Shown in pieces: positions 24,812-33,252 of a DNA stretch of 64,000 bases. A program made the translations under genes and the position numbers. The DNA comes from an uncultured Lachnospiraceae bacterium (GTDB lineage: Bacteria > Bacillota > Clostridia > Lachnospirales > Lachnospiraceae). The notes under the pieces are model-generated. The model searched no databases and was not told where the DNA came from. It saw nothing but the letters and a program-made list of their open reading frames with translations. Where the stretch lies: the NCBI GenBank assembly GCA_910585635.1, contig CAJUFE010000014.1, positions 1-64,000 of the forward strand. The letters are read 5' to 3'. Numbering within the stretch: the stretch's first letter is position 1; each line of letters opens with the position of its first letter.

Positions 24812-27800
24812 TCACTCTGCCTTATAGACATCCACCAGCTTCTTCAGATATGCATATCTGGCCTTGGATTCTGCCTCGTTCTTAGCGAACAGCTTCGCCG
24901 CTCTCTCCGGATTCTTCATAGCCAGGGACAGGTAACGGACCTCGCCCTTCAGATAATCCTGGTAGCCTTCCATCTTCGGCTCCTTGCTGTCTAAGGAGAA
25001 CTTGTTCTCAGCAGCCGGATTGAAGCGGAACAGATGCCAGTAGCCGCACTCCACAGCCAGCTTCTCTTCGGTCTGTGCCTTCGCCATGCCCTTCTTGATC
25101 CCATGGTTGATACAGGGAGCATATGCGATGATCAGGGACGGACCCGGATAAGCCTCTGCCTCGGAGATCGCCTTCACGGTCTGTGCATAGTCGGCGCCCA
25201 TGGAGATCTGTGCTACATAAACGTAGCCATAGCTCATGGCGATGGAAGCCATATCTTTCTTCTTCACTTCCTTACCGCCTGCTGCGAACTGTGCCACAGC
25301 GCCGGTAGGTGTAGCCTTGGAGGACTGTCCGCCGGTGTTGGAATAGACCTCGGTGTCATATACCATGATGTTGATGTCCTTGCCGGACGCCAGCACGTGA
25401 TCCACACCGCCGAAGCCGATATCATAAGCCCATCCGTCACCGCCGAAGACCCACTGGGACTTCTTGGCTAAGAAATCTTTGTTCTTGACGATATCCTGGC
25501 AGGTGGGGCAGTCGCAGCCTTCTAACGCAGCCACCAGCTTGTCCGTAGCATCGCCGTTAGTAGCGCCTACATTGTAGGTGTCTAACCACTCCTTGCAGGC
25601 CGCCTTCACTTCATCGGAAGCCTGATCGGAAGCCATCACGGACTCCACCTTTGCCTGTAAGCCTTCGCGGATCGCGTTCTGTGCCAGCAGCATGCCGTAA
25701 CCGAACTCCGCGTTATCCTCGAACAGGGAGTTGCTCCATGCAGGACCCTGTCCCTTGGCGTTCACGGTGTAAGGCGTGGACGGTGAAGAGTTGCCCCAGA
25801 TCGAGGAACAGCCAGTAGCATTAGCGATATACATCCTGTCGCCGAAGAGCTGGGTGATCAGCTTCGCATAGGGGGTCTCGCCGCAGCCTGCGCAGGCGCC
25901 GGAGAACTCCAGGAGGGGCTGCTTGAACTGGGAGCCCTTAACGGTGTTGGGTTTGAACTTCGCAACGATCTCTTCCTTGACCCCTAAGGACTGGCCAAAG
26001 TCGAACACCGGCTGCTCGTCCAGATGATCGGCAAGCTTCTCCATGGTCAGAGCCTTGTTGCCCTTCATGCCCGGGCAGACGTTCGCGCAGGAGCCGCATC
26101 CGGTACAGTCGAGAGCGGAAACGGTCATGGAGAACTTGTAGCCTGGCATACCGGTCATATCCTTCATCAGCATCCCTTCGGGAGCCTTAGCAGCTTCGTC
26201 AGCCGTCATAGCTACCGGACGGATGACCGCGTGAGGACAAACATAGGAACAGAAGTTACACTGGATACAGTTATCCGGGTTCCATACCGGGACGTTCACA
26301 GCGATACCGCGCTTCTCATATGCGGAGGAGCCGGAGGGGGTGGAACCGTCTACATACTCGTTAAATGCGGATACAGGCAGGGTGTTGCCTTCCTGTGCGG
26401 AGACCTTGGTCTGGATGTTGTTGACGAAATCCACCACATCCTTGCGGCCCTCGGTCACCACCTGATAATCCAGGCCCTCATCCTTAGCATCCTTCCAGCT
26501 ATCCGGCACGTCTACTGCATGGACGTTCTTGGCGCCGGCGTCGATCGCGGCCCAGTTCTTCTCCACCACGTCCTGACCCTTGCGGCCATAGCTCTTCTGG
26601 GCGGCATCCTTCATCAGCTGGTTCGCCTTCTCTGCCGGGATGATGCCGGTGAGCTCGAAGAACGCGGACTGTAAGATCGTGTTGATACGGGTGGGGCCCA
26701 TACCGGTCTCGATACCGATCTTCACACCGTCGATGGTGTAGAACTTGATCTTGTGATCGGCGATGAACTTCTTCACCTGGCCTGGCAGATGCTGCTCTAA
26801 CTCCGCATCGGACCATGGGCAGTTCAGCAGGAAGGTGCCGCCGTCCACTAATTCCTGTACCATGTTGTACTTACGGATGTAAGCCGGGTTATGGCAGGCC
26901 ACGAAGTTCGCCTTGTGGATCAGGTAGGTGGACTTGATCGGGGTATGTCCGAAACGCAGGTGGGACATGGTCACACCGCCGGACTTCTTGGAATCATAAT
27001 CAAAGTATGCCTGTGCATACATATCGGTGTTATCACCGATGATCTTGATGGAGTTCTTGTTGGCGCCTACGGTACCGTCCGCGCCAAGGCCCCAGAACTT
27101 ACAGTTGGTGGTCCCTTCGGGAGTGGTCACTAAGGGAGCGCCCAGCTTTAAGGACAAGTTGGTCACGTCATCCTCGATCCCTAAAGTGAACATCTTCTTC
27201 TCGGTGTTCTCGTAGACAGCCACGATCTGCGCCGGGGTGGTATCCTTGGAGCCTAAGCCGTAACGGCCGGAAAGGATCGGGACAGCGTCGAACTTGGAGC
27301 CCTTTAATGCAGCCACTACATCTAAGTATAACGGCTCGCCTAAAGCGCCCGGCTCTTTCGTCCTGTCTAATACGGTGATCTTCTTAACGGTATCCGGGAT
27401 CGCGTCGATCAGAGCGGATGCGGAGAACGGCCTGTACAGACGTACCTTCACCACGCCCACCTTCGCGCCGCTGGTCTTCACCATATAGTCGATGGTCTCT
27501 TCGATCGTATCATTGACAGAGCCCATGGCCACGATCACCTGCTCTGCGTCCGCAGCGCCGTAGTAGTTGAACAGCTTATAGTCGGTGCCGATCTTGGCGT
27601 TGACCTTGTCCATGTATTCCTGGACCACTGCCGGAAGTGCATCATAATAGGGGTTGCAGGCCTCGCGTGCCTGGAAGAAGATATCCGGGTTCTGCGCGGA
27701 ACCTCTCTGGCAAGGATGGTTCGGGTTCAGTGCATGGGCACGGAATGCCTCTACCGCATCCATATCCACCATATCCTTTAAGTCCTCATAGTCCCAGGTC

Positions 27801-28351
27801 TCGATCTTCTGGATCTCATGGGAGGTACGGAAACCATCAAAGAAGTTGATGAACGGCACTTTGCCCTTGATCGCTGCACAGTGTGCCACTGGGGTCAGAT
27901 CCATGACCTCCTGTACGCTGGATTCACACAGCATGGCACAGCCGGTCTGACGGCAGGCCAGAACGTCGGAATGATCCCCAAAGATCGATAATGCGTGGGA
28001 AGCGATCGCACGAGCGGAAACATTGATCACGCCTGGGAGCTGCTCGCCTGCGATCTTGTACAGGTTCGGGATCATCAGCAGCAGACCCTGAGAAGCGGTG
28101 TAGGTGGTAGTCAACGCACCAGCAGATAAAGAGCCGTGCACAGCGCCTGCTGCGCCAGCCTCAGACTGCATCTCGGTGACCTGTACGGTCCGTCCGAAGA
28201 TGTTGGTCCTCCCGTCGGTCGCCCACTCATCCGTATGCTCAGCCATGACAGATGAAGGCGTGATCGGGAAGATGGCAGCCACGTCCGTATACGCATACGA
28301 CGCATGGGAAGCAGCCTGGTTACCATCCATGGTTTTCATTTTTCTTGCCAT
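24812..28351 (-). CDS. nifJ: Pyruvate:ferredoxin (flavodoxin) oxidoreductase
   Basis: This single-chain enzyme of ~1179 residues converts pyruvate and CoA to acetyl-CoA and CO2, passing electrons to ferredoxin or flavodoxin. The domain order is standard: pyrimidine-binding (AIFPITPSSVMAEHTDEW), gamma domain, an 8Fe ferredoxin domain with CIQCNFCSYVCP and CTGCGSCANVCP (about residues 685-760), then the TPP domain with GDGWAYDIGFGG and NTGGQSSKATPTG. An extra CAGCGE cysteine pair supports the proximal cluster. The start at 28351 has GGAGG 9 bases upstream; a longer frame to 28405 lacks one. It is monocistronic, with its own promoter and a strong terminator, and is a central enzyme of anaerobic fermentation. 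Confidence 0.97.
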   Translation of the reverse strand: MARKMKTMDGNQAASHASYAYTDVAAIFPITPSSVMAEHTDEWATDGRTNIFGRTVQVTEMQSEAGAAGAVHGSLSAGALTTTYTASQGLLLMIPNLYKIAGEQLPGVINVSARAIASHALSIFGDHSDVLACRQTGCAMLCESSVQEVMDLTPVAHCAAIKGKVPFINFFDGFRTSHEIQKIETWDYEDLKDMVDMDAVEAFRAHALNPNHPCQRGSAQNPDIFFQAREACNPYYDALPAVVQEYMDKVNAKIGTDYKLFNYYGAADAEQVIVAMGSVNDTIEETIDYMVKTSGAKVGVVKVRLYRPFSASALIDAIPDTVKKITVLDRTKEPGALGEPLYLDVVAALKGSKFDAVPILSGRYGLGSKDTTPAQIVAVYENTEKKMFTLGIEDDVTNLSLKLGAPLVTTPEGTTNCKFWGLGADGTVGANKNSIKIIGDNTDMYAQAYFDYDSKKSGGVTMSHLRFGHTPIKSTYLIHKANFVACHNPAYIRKYNMVQELVDGGTFLLNCPWSDAELEQHLPGQVKKFIADHKIKFYTIDGVKIGIETGMGPTRINTILQSAFFELTGIIPAEKANQLMKDAAQKSYGRKGQDVVEKNWAAIDAGAKNVHAVDVPDSWKDAKDEGLDYQVVTEGRKDVVDFVNNIQTKVSAQEGNTLPVSAFNEYVDGSTPSGSSAYEKRGIAVNVPVWNPDNCIQCNFCSYVCPHAVIRPVAMTADEAAKAPEGMLMKDMTGMPGYKFSMTVSALDCTGCGSCANVCPGMKGNKALTMEKLADHLDEQPVFDFGQSLGVKEEIVAKFKPNTVKGSQFKQPLLEFSGACAGCGETPYAKLITQLFGDRMYIANATGCSSIWGNSSPSTPYTVNAKGQGPAWSNSLFEDNAEFGYGMLLAQNAIREGLQAKVESVMASDQASDEVKAACKEWLDTYNVGATNGDATDKLVAALEGCDCPTCQDIVKNKDFLAKKSQWVFGGDGWAYDIGFGGVDHVLASGKDINIMVYDTEVYSNTGGQSSKATPTGAVAQFAAGGKEVKKKDMASIAMSYGYVYVAQISMGADYAQTVKAISEAEAYPGPSLIIAYAPCINHGIKKGMAKAQTEEKLAVECGYWHLFRFNPAAENKFSLDSKEPKMEGYQDYLKGEVRYLSLAMKNPERAAKLFAKNEAESKARYAYLKKLVDVYKAE

Positions 28352-28427
28352 TTTTGTTTGTCCTCCTACATGATAATGTATAGAATAGTATGATACCCCC
28401 GGCATACAGGGATATAGACCTGTTTAT

Positions 28428-28455
28428 ATTATAACAACAAAATCATAAAATGCAA
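28428..28455 (-). promoter_or_regulatory. Sigma-A promoter of nifJ
   Basis: On the minus strand TTGCAT (28450-28455), 16 bases, TATAAT (28428-28433), giving a leader of about 70 bases. Confidence 0.6.
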
Positions 28456-28558
28456 CTGATCATGGTAAAAAATACAATGTTTTTTAGCTGAACGATCGCT
28501 GCTGCGGCAACAGCCTCACATAATAAAAAATCTAGTGGAAATCTCCCTATAAATGCTC

Positions 28559-28564
28559 TATAAT
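28559..28564 (+). promoter_or_regulatory. -10 box of pyrBI
   Basis: TATAAT lies 60 bases before the pyrB ATG; the hexamer 17 bases upstream is TGGAAA, a weak -35. The short leader contains GATCAG / CTGATC arms but no clear attenuator or PyrR-type anti-terminator. Confidence 0.4.
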
Positions 28565-28624
28565 GGTAAAGATCAGCTTCGATCGACCCCTGATCATGTG
28601 AGACTAGACACAAAGGAGGTTCTC

Positions 28625-29548
28625 ATGAGACATTTACTCAACCCATTAGACTTTACGGTGGAGGAGATCGACGAGCTCTTGGCCCTGGCCGGTGAGATCG
28701 AGAAGGATCCTTCCCGGTTCGCCCATGTCTGCGACGGCAAAAAGCTGGCCACCTGCTTTTATGAGCCCAGTACCAGGACACGTCTGAGCTTCGAGTCGGC
28801 TATGCTGAGCTTAGGCGGCAGCGTGCTGGGCTTTGCCTCGGCGGATTCCAGCTCTGCGGCCAAGGGCGAGAGCATCGCGGACACGATCCGCATCATCTCC
28901 TGCTACGCTGATATCTGTGCTGTGCGCCATCCGAAAGAGGGAGCTGCCCTGGTGGCGTCCCTCCACTCCGGCATCCCGGTGATCAACGCGGGCGACGGCG
29001 GCCATCAGCATCCCACCCAGACCCTGACCGACCTGCTGACCATCCATTCTCTGAAAGGGCGTTTGAGCGATCTGACCATCGGTCTGTGCGGCGACCTGAA
29101 ATTTGGCCGTACCGTCCACTCCCTGATCAATGCCCTTGTCCGGTATCCAGGTGTACGGTTCATCCTGATCTCCCCGCCTGAATTAAAGATCCCGGAATAC
29201 ATCCGCCAGGACGTGCTGCGGGCGGGCCATGTGGAGTTCAAGGAGCTGGGGAACTTAGATGAGGCCCTTCCAGAGCTGGACATCCTCTACATGACCCGTG
29301 TCCAGAGAGAGCGCTTCTTTAATGAAGAGGATTACATCCGCTTAAAGGATTGCTACATCCTGACCCCGAAGAAGATGAAGCTGGCCAAGGAAGACATGTA
29401 CATCCTCCATCCCCTCCCCCGTGTCAATGAGATCTCTGTGGAGGTGGACAAGGATCCGCGGGCAGCCTATTTCAGGCAAGCCCAGTACGGTGTCTATATC
29501 CGTATGGCCCTGATCATGAAGCTATTGGAGGTGGAGAAGCGATGTTGA
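28625..29548 (+). CDS. pyrB: Aspartate carbamoyltransferase, catalytic subunit
   Basis: PyrB joins carbamoyl phosphate and L-aspartate to carbamoyl aspartate, the committed step of pyrimidine synthesis. The 307-residue length is typical. The carbamoyl-phosphate loop PSTRTRLSFESAM (about residue 49), HPTQTLTDLLTI (about residue 130) and the C-terminal HPLPRVNEI are intact. The ATG at 28625 has AAAGGAGG in front of it. Its stop overlaps the pyrI start by 7 bp, so the two subunits are translationally coupled, as expected for a regulated PyrBI holoenzyme. Confidence 0.97.
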   Translation: MRHLLNPLDFTVEEIDELLALAGEIEKDPSRFAHVCDGKKLATCFYEPSTRTRLSFESAMLSLGGSVLGFASADSSSAAKGESIADTIRIISCYADICAVRHPKEGAALVASLHSGIPVINAGDGGHQHPTQTLTDLLTIHSLKGRLSDLTIGLCGDLKFGRTVHSLINALVRYPGVRFILISPPELKIPEYIRQDVLRAGHVEFKELGNLDEALPELDILYMTRVQRERFFNEEDYIRLKDCYILTPKKMKLAKEDMYILHPLPRVNEISVEVDKDPRAAYFRQAQYGVYIRMALIMKLLEVEKRC

Positions 29549-29973
29549 ACATCGGCGGATTAAAAGAATGGATCGTCTTAGACCATATCGAAGCCGGAAA
29601 GAGCCTGGACATCTATTATCACCTGGGGCTGGACAAGCTGGAATGCCAGGTGGCAATCATCAAGAACGCCAGGAGCAATAAGATGGGCCGCAAGGATATC
29701 ATCAAGATCGAAGGCGGGCTGGACAAGATCGATCTGGAGGTACTAGGCTATATCGATCACAACATCACCGTGAACATCATCCGGGACAGCCAGATCGTAG
29801 ACAAGAAGACCGTCAAGCTGCCGAAAAAGATCACCAATATCATCCACTGCAAGAACCCCCGCTGCGTCACCTCCATCGAGCAGGAGCTGCCGGATGTGTT
29901 CTATCTGGCCGATGAGAAGACCCAGACCTACCGGTGCATGTATTGCGAGGAGAAATACAGCGGGAAGATCTGA
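29542..29973 (+). CDS. pyrI: Aspartate carbamoyltransferase, regulatory subunit
   Basis: PyrI binds CTP/ATP and gives allosteric control to PyrB. The 143-residue protein has the N-terminal nucleotide-binding domain (VLDHIEAGKSLDIYYHLGL; KMGRKDIIKIEG) and a C-terminal zinc ribbon with four cysteines in CKNPRC and CMYC. GGAGGTGGAG inside the end of pyrB serves as the ribosome binding site. A terminator follows about 100 bp later. Confidence 0.96.
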   Translation: MLNIGGLKEWIVLDHIEAGKSLDIYYHLGLDKLECQVAIIKNARSNKMGRKDIIKIEGGLDKIDLEVLGYIDHNITVNIIRDSQIVDKKTVKLPKKITNIIHCKNPRCVTSIEQELPDVFYLADEKTQTYRCMYCEEKYSGKI

Positions 29974-30071
29974 GAGCTGGGCCCAGGTGGTGCAGGACGC
30001 ACATAAACTCCGGTCCACAGACATCGGTCCAGATCCTATAGCGAAAGGATCCCATAAACGCAAAAATGCAG

Positions 30072-30119
30072 AAGATCTGCCACACAGAGGATATACCTCA
30101 TGTTGTGGCAGATCTTTTT
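30072..30119 (+). terminator. Intrinsic terminator of pyrBI
   Basis: AAGATCTGCCACA and its near-perfect complement TGTGGCAGATCTT enclose an inner GAGG / CCTC stem. TTTTTA follows. It is about 100 bases after the pyrI stop. The remaining ~150 bases to the alpha-galactosidase gene show nothing clear. Confidence 0.85.
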
Positions 30120-30269
30120 ATCTTATGCGCGAGCAGGAACTGTCGAAAAACGTCCATATATCGGCAGAGGACCGCATGGTGTTAAGCGCATCACCTATGC
30201 ATACTAACGGAGTACTCAGCATTGCGCTCAGCTCATCGTCCCGATGATAAAGCCGGCCCAGAGGACCGC

Positions 30270-32468
30270 TCAGACCGTACAGCGTTCCCTGACCAGATGG
30301 AACTGGAAGGCGGAATACTCCGGCACCTCCCGGTCGATGGGCAGTCCTGCGCTCATCAGGGCCGCGCCGGAATAGGTCTCCTTGCTGCCATTGATCGAAT
30401 ACATGGCTCCTGGGTCAAGACCCTTGGCGCGGATGTACTCCTGAGGACCGTTGCAGGTCAGGTTCGTGACCACCACGCTCAGGAGGGACTCGTCCTTATC
30501 CTTGGTCACATGCTGCCAGGCGGTCATATTCCCCACCTTGAAGGGATCCGTCAGGCGGTAAAAGTCCCCCTTAAAGGTGATGTGCTGATATTTCCGGAAC
30601 CGGTCGCTCTGCTCCTTGCAGATCTCCTGCTCCTCTTTGGAAAGGTGGGTGGCATCCAGCTCATAGCCGAAGGTGCCGCACATGGCCACCACAGCCTTCG
30701 TCTCCAGAGAGACGAACTTTCCGCTGTCGGAGATATGAGCGCCCATGGTGCAGGTGGGGTAGACGAAGGAGGTCCCATAGTGGAGCTTCAGCCGGTCGAT
30801 CGGATGGTTATTATCGCTGACCCAGTACTGGGGATAGTAATGGAGCATGGCCGGGTCGTACCGTCCGCCGCCGCCGCTGCAGCCTTCGAAGAGGATATCC
30901 GGGTGGGTCAGGATGATCTCGTCCATGACCCGGTACAAGCCCAGGACATAGCGGTGGTAGACCTCCCCCTGCTTTTCGGCCGGGAGGGCATTGGACCAGA
31001 TATCTGCCAGGGAGCGGTTGATATCCCACTTTACATAGTAGATGTTGGCATCGTCCAAGATCCCATTGACCTTTTCGATCACATAGTCCTGGACCTCCCG
31101 GCGGCTCATGTCCAATGCGATCTGGTTGCGGCTGCGCACCGCATGCCGGCCTGGGATCTGCATGGCCCATTCCGGGTGAGCGCGGTAGAGGTCGCTGTCC
31201 TCGGAGACCATCTCCGGCTCGAACCAGATCCCAAACTTCATATCTAATGCATTGATCTGCTCCACCAGCTTGTGGAGGCCGCAGCGGATCTTGTCCTTAT
31301 TCACATACCAGTCGCCCAGGCCGCTGTTATCGTCATCCCGCTTGCCGAACCAGCCGTCATCCATGACCAGAAGATCCACACCCATGTTCTTGGCCGCCTT
31401 AGCGATCTTTACCAGCTTCACATCGTCGAAATCCATGAAGGCCGCTTCCCAGCTGTTGATCAGCACCGGACGCTCCACCTCCGAGACAAACTTGCTGCGG
31501 CAGAGGTTGGTCCGATAAAAGTCATGATAGAGATGGCTCAATCCCGTAAGGCCGTGCTCCGAGAACGCCATCACCACCTCGGGCCCTTCAAAGGTCTCGC
31601 CGGGGGCCAACTGGTACACGAACTGCTTGGGACCGATCCCCATGACCAGGCGCAGCTGGTCGTACTGGTCCAGCTCTACCTCTGTAAGGAAATTGCCGCT
31701 GTACATCAGGGAAAAGCCATAGCATCGGCCATGGTCCTCGGTGGCTTCCCGGTCGCAGAGGATCACAAAGGGGTTCTGCTGATGGCTGGAGGACCCGCGG
31801 ACACTGCCGATGTTGTGGATATGGTGGGTCATGGGCTGCCGCTCTACCTGCCGCTCCTGGCCATAGCGCCCCGGAAGGCTCACTAAGTCAAAGCCGGACC
31901 CATTTAAAAAGTCCAGGCAGACAGACATGATCTTCTTCAGCTGGATGGATCCGGTCCCCCGGTTCACCACCTTTACAGCCCGGGTGATGATATCCGCCTC
32001 CTCGAACACACTATATAAAAGGACTACCTGCACATCACTGGCCCCATCGCAAAGTGTGACCTCCAGCGAGCTCACCGTGTCCGTATCTCTGGCGAACACA
32101 CAGGGCAGGGTATCCAGCTGATATTTCCCGCTCGTGATCTTATAGCCTGCCGTCTTTCCATGGTAGGAATAGCTGCCGTCGCTGTTGACCACCTCGATGC
32201 TAGTGGTGCGGAAATCGCCTTGCTGCTGGGTGGAAAATTCCTGGGGCTGGGCATCCAGAGAAAATGTCCGGGCATTGCGGGACTCATAAGGGTTCCCGGA
32301 AAATCCCCGGTCATATTGCTTGATCTGATAGCTCATATCGATATCCGGGACCGAAGAGCCATAGTACAGATGCAGCAGATAGTCCAGATTGCCGATCTTC
32401 ATCTGATAGGTCGTGTTCTTTGTCTGGAGCGTGATCGTCTTTGCGCTCTCGTTGTAAATGATCGCCAT
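30270..32468 (-). CDS. Glycoside hydrolase family 36 alpha-galactosidase
   Basis: This 732-residue enzyme removes alpha-1,6-linked galactose from melibiose, raffinose-type sugars and galactomannan. It has the GH36 order: N-terminal beta-supersandwich, TIM barrel (about residues 330-640) and a C-terminal beta domain. The nucleophile is D482 in YYVKWDINRS, and the acid/base is D552 in YWVSDNNHP. The NSWEAAFMDF and MDDGWFGKRDDD substrate loops are also clear, and CSGGGGRYD follows at about 530. Length and motifs match the tetrameric Gram-positive enzymes. There is no signal peptide. It is a single gene with no adjacent transporter, though the beta-galactosidase/GPH operon lies 12 kb away. Confidence 0.95.
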   Translation of the reverse strand: MAIIYNESAKTITLQTKNTTYQMKIGNLDYLLHLYYGSSVPDIDMSYQIKQYDRGFSGNPYESRNARTFSLDAQPQEFSTQQQGDFRTTSIEVVNSDGSYSYHGKTAGYKITSGKYQLDTLPCVFARDTDTVSSLEVTLCDGASDVQVVLLYSVFEEADIITRAVKVVNRGTGSIQLKKIMSVCLDFLNGSGFDLVSLPGRYGQERQVERQPMTHHIHNIGSVRGSSSHQQNPFVILCDREATEDHGRCYGFSLMYSGNFLTEVELDQYDQLRLVMGIGPKQFVYQLAPGETFEGPEVVMAFSEHGLTGLSHLYHDFYRTNLCRSKFVSEVERPVLINSWEAAFMDFDDVKLVKIAKAAKNMGVDLLVMDDGWFGKRDDDNSGLGDWYVNKDKIRCGLHKLVEQINALDMKFGIWFEPEMVSEDSDLYRAHPEWAMQIPGRHAVRSRNQIALDMSRREVQDYVIEKVNGILDDANIYYVKWDINRSLADIWSNALPAEKQGEVYHRYVLGLYRVMDEIILTHPDILFEGCSGGGGRYDPAMLHYYPQYWVSDNNHPIDRLKLHYGTSFVYPTCTMGAHISDSGKFVSLETKAVVAMCGTFGYELDATHLSKEEQEICKEQSDRFRKYQHITFKGDFYRLTDPFKVGNMTAWQHVTKDKDESLLSVVVTNLTCNGPQEYIRAKGLDPGAMYSINGSKETYSGAALMSAGLPIDREVPEYSAFQFHLVRERCTV

Positions 32469-32649
32469 AGCGTACTCCTTTTTACTTGACCGATCCTTAT
32501 GGGACCGATCCTCTTTGGACAGGTCATAGGTTCTGGGCAGGGGTCCGGACAGGGACTCCCACGCACAGACAGTTTACCATATCTTGCAGGAAATTTCCTT
32601 ATACTAATGATGTGTAAAATAGGGAAAATGTGATATGATCAGGTTGCGC

Positions 32650-32678
32650 TTGACTCTGCTGTGTGCAGATGGTAAGAT
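32650..32678 (+). promoter_or_regulatory. Sigma-A promoter of a candidate small RNA
   Basis: TTGACT (32650-32655), 17 bases, TAAGAT (32673-32678). A short transcript from about 32685 would end at the terminator at 32756-32795. Confidence 0.6.
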
Positions 32679-32684
32679 TAAACA

Positions 32685-32795
32685 TGAAGAAAGGCGGCGA
32701 TGTTACTGCCGCCTTGGACATGAACGACCGCTATCTTTCTTTGCGTTCGTCTTCTGACCCATCAGTCGCCAGGAAGCTAGCTGATGGGTCTTTTT
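32685..32795 (+). ncRNA. Candidate ~110-nt structured RNA
   Basis: A good promoter, a perfect 8-bp hairpin (AAGGCGGC, 9-base loop, GCCGCCTT at 32691-32715) and an intrinsic terminator (GACCCATCAG / CTGATGGGTC then T5, 32756-32795) lie in order within about 145 bases. The 3' part is antisense to the end of the 66-codon membrane-protein frame on the other strand (32731-32931). This layout resembles 3'-overlapping type I antitoxin RNAs such as RatA or SR4 of Bacillus. A second hairpin at 33183-33207 has a compensatory base-pair change. A short plus-strand peptide from an ATG at 32663 or 32684 is an alternative reading. Confidence 0.45.
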
Positions 32796-32931
32796 CTGTC
32801 CGTTCCTTTCTGCGCTGTATGTATGCAGCACCCTTCTCCACTAGGGTGACCGCATGGACAAGGATACCCATCACACAGCCCAGGATGTACAGAAAAGCTG
32901 TCACTGGCAGCTTTTCTGCATACTGAGGCAT
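32731..32931 (-). CDS. Small 66-residue membrane protein, possible type I toxin
   Basis: The frame encodes one strong membrane segment near the start (VTAFLYILGCVMGILVHAVT), followed by a Lys/Arg/Glu-rich tail. That shape is typical of small type I toxins, but I recognise no family. GGAGG is 21 bases before this ATG, which is too far; a different frame starts at an ATG 8 bases after the same GGAGG, so translation could be poor or coupled. The 3' end overlaps a candidate antisense RNA on the plus strand. It is encoded between the alpha-galactosidase and DUF5722 genes. It may be a chance frame. Confidence 0.4.
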   Translation of the reverse strand: MPQYAEKLPVTAFLYILGCVMGILVHAVTLVEKGAAYIQRRKERTEKDPSASFLATDGSEDERKER

Positions 32932-33182
32932 CTAAAAAACCCATAGACCCGTCCTCCTTTCTCTGGTGTTTACACACCTGCGGCACGGCTCCGGTCTTTC
33001 TAGAGCCATCTCGCAGGTGCGCATCCACAGGTCCGGGAGCGCTTGCCTTCCTTCTCTGATGTCTTCGATCTGCCTTCCATCCTATAGTACAAGATCAGAT
33101 ATCCAGCAGATGATCTTATTATAGCATACTTTGTAAGATAATGGAAGTATGTTTTACAAAAAATCCCTAAAAAGATAAAAGA

Positions 33183-33207
33183 AAGGTGGCGATATGGCTG
33201 CCACCTT
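33183..33207. repeat. Second copy of the small-RNA hairpin
   Basis: AAGGTGGC, a 9-base loop and GCCACCTT match the hairpin at 32691-32715, with the C-G pair changed to T-A on both sides. About 45 bases after it are also related (RGACATGRAYGA, then a TATCTT..GCGTTC..TCTT stretch). On the minus strand the stem is followed by T-rich sequence and could terminate the DUF5722 gene. The rest of the 320-base gap (32932-33252) has no gene I can support. Confidence 0.6.
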
Positions 33208-33252
33208 AGACATGGATGATGCTTCCTGTTTTTATCTTCCTTAGCGTTCTTC

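Noticed and set aside
30222..31247. 341-codon frame on the plus strand
   Set aside because: It is the complement of the alpha-galactosidase catalytic region and is a by-product of its codon use.
32777..33028. 83-codon frame overlapping the small membrane-protein frame
   Set aside because: An inner ATG has the better spacing to GGAGG, but the product is Cys/Gly/His-rich without a sensible fold. The membrane-like frame is more credible, though neither is secure.
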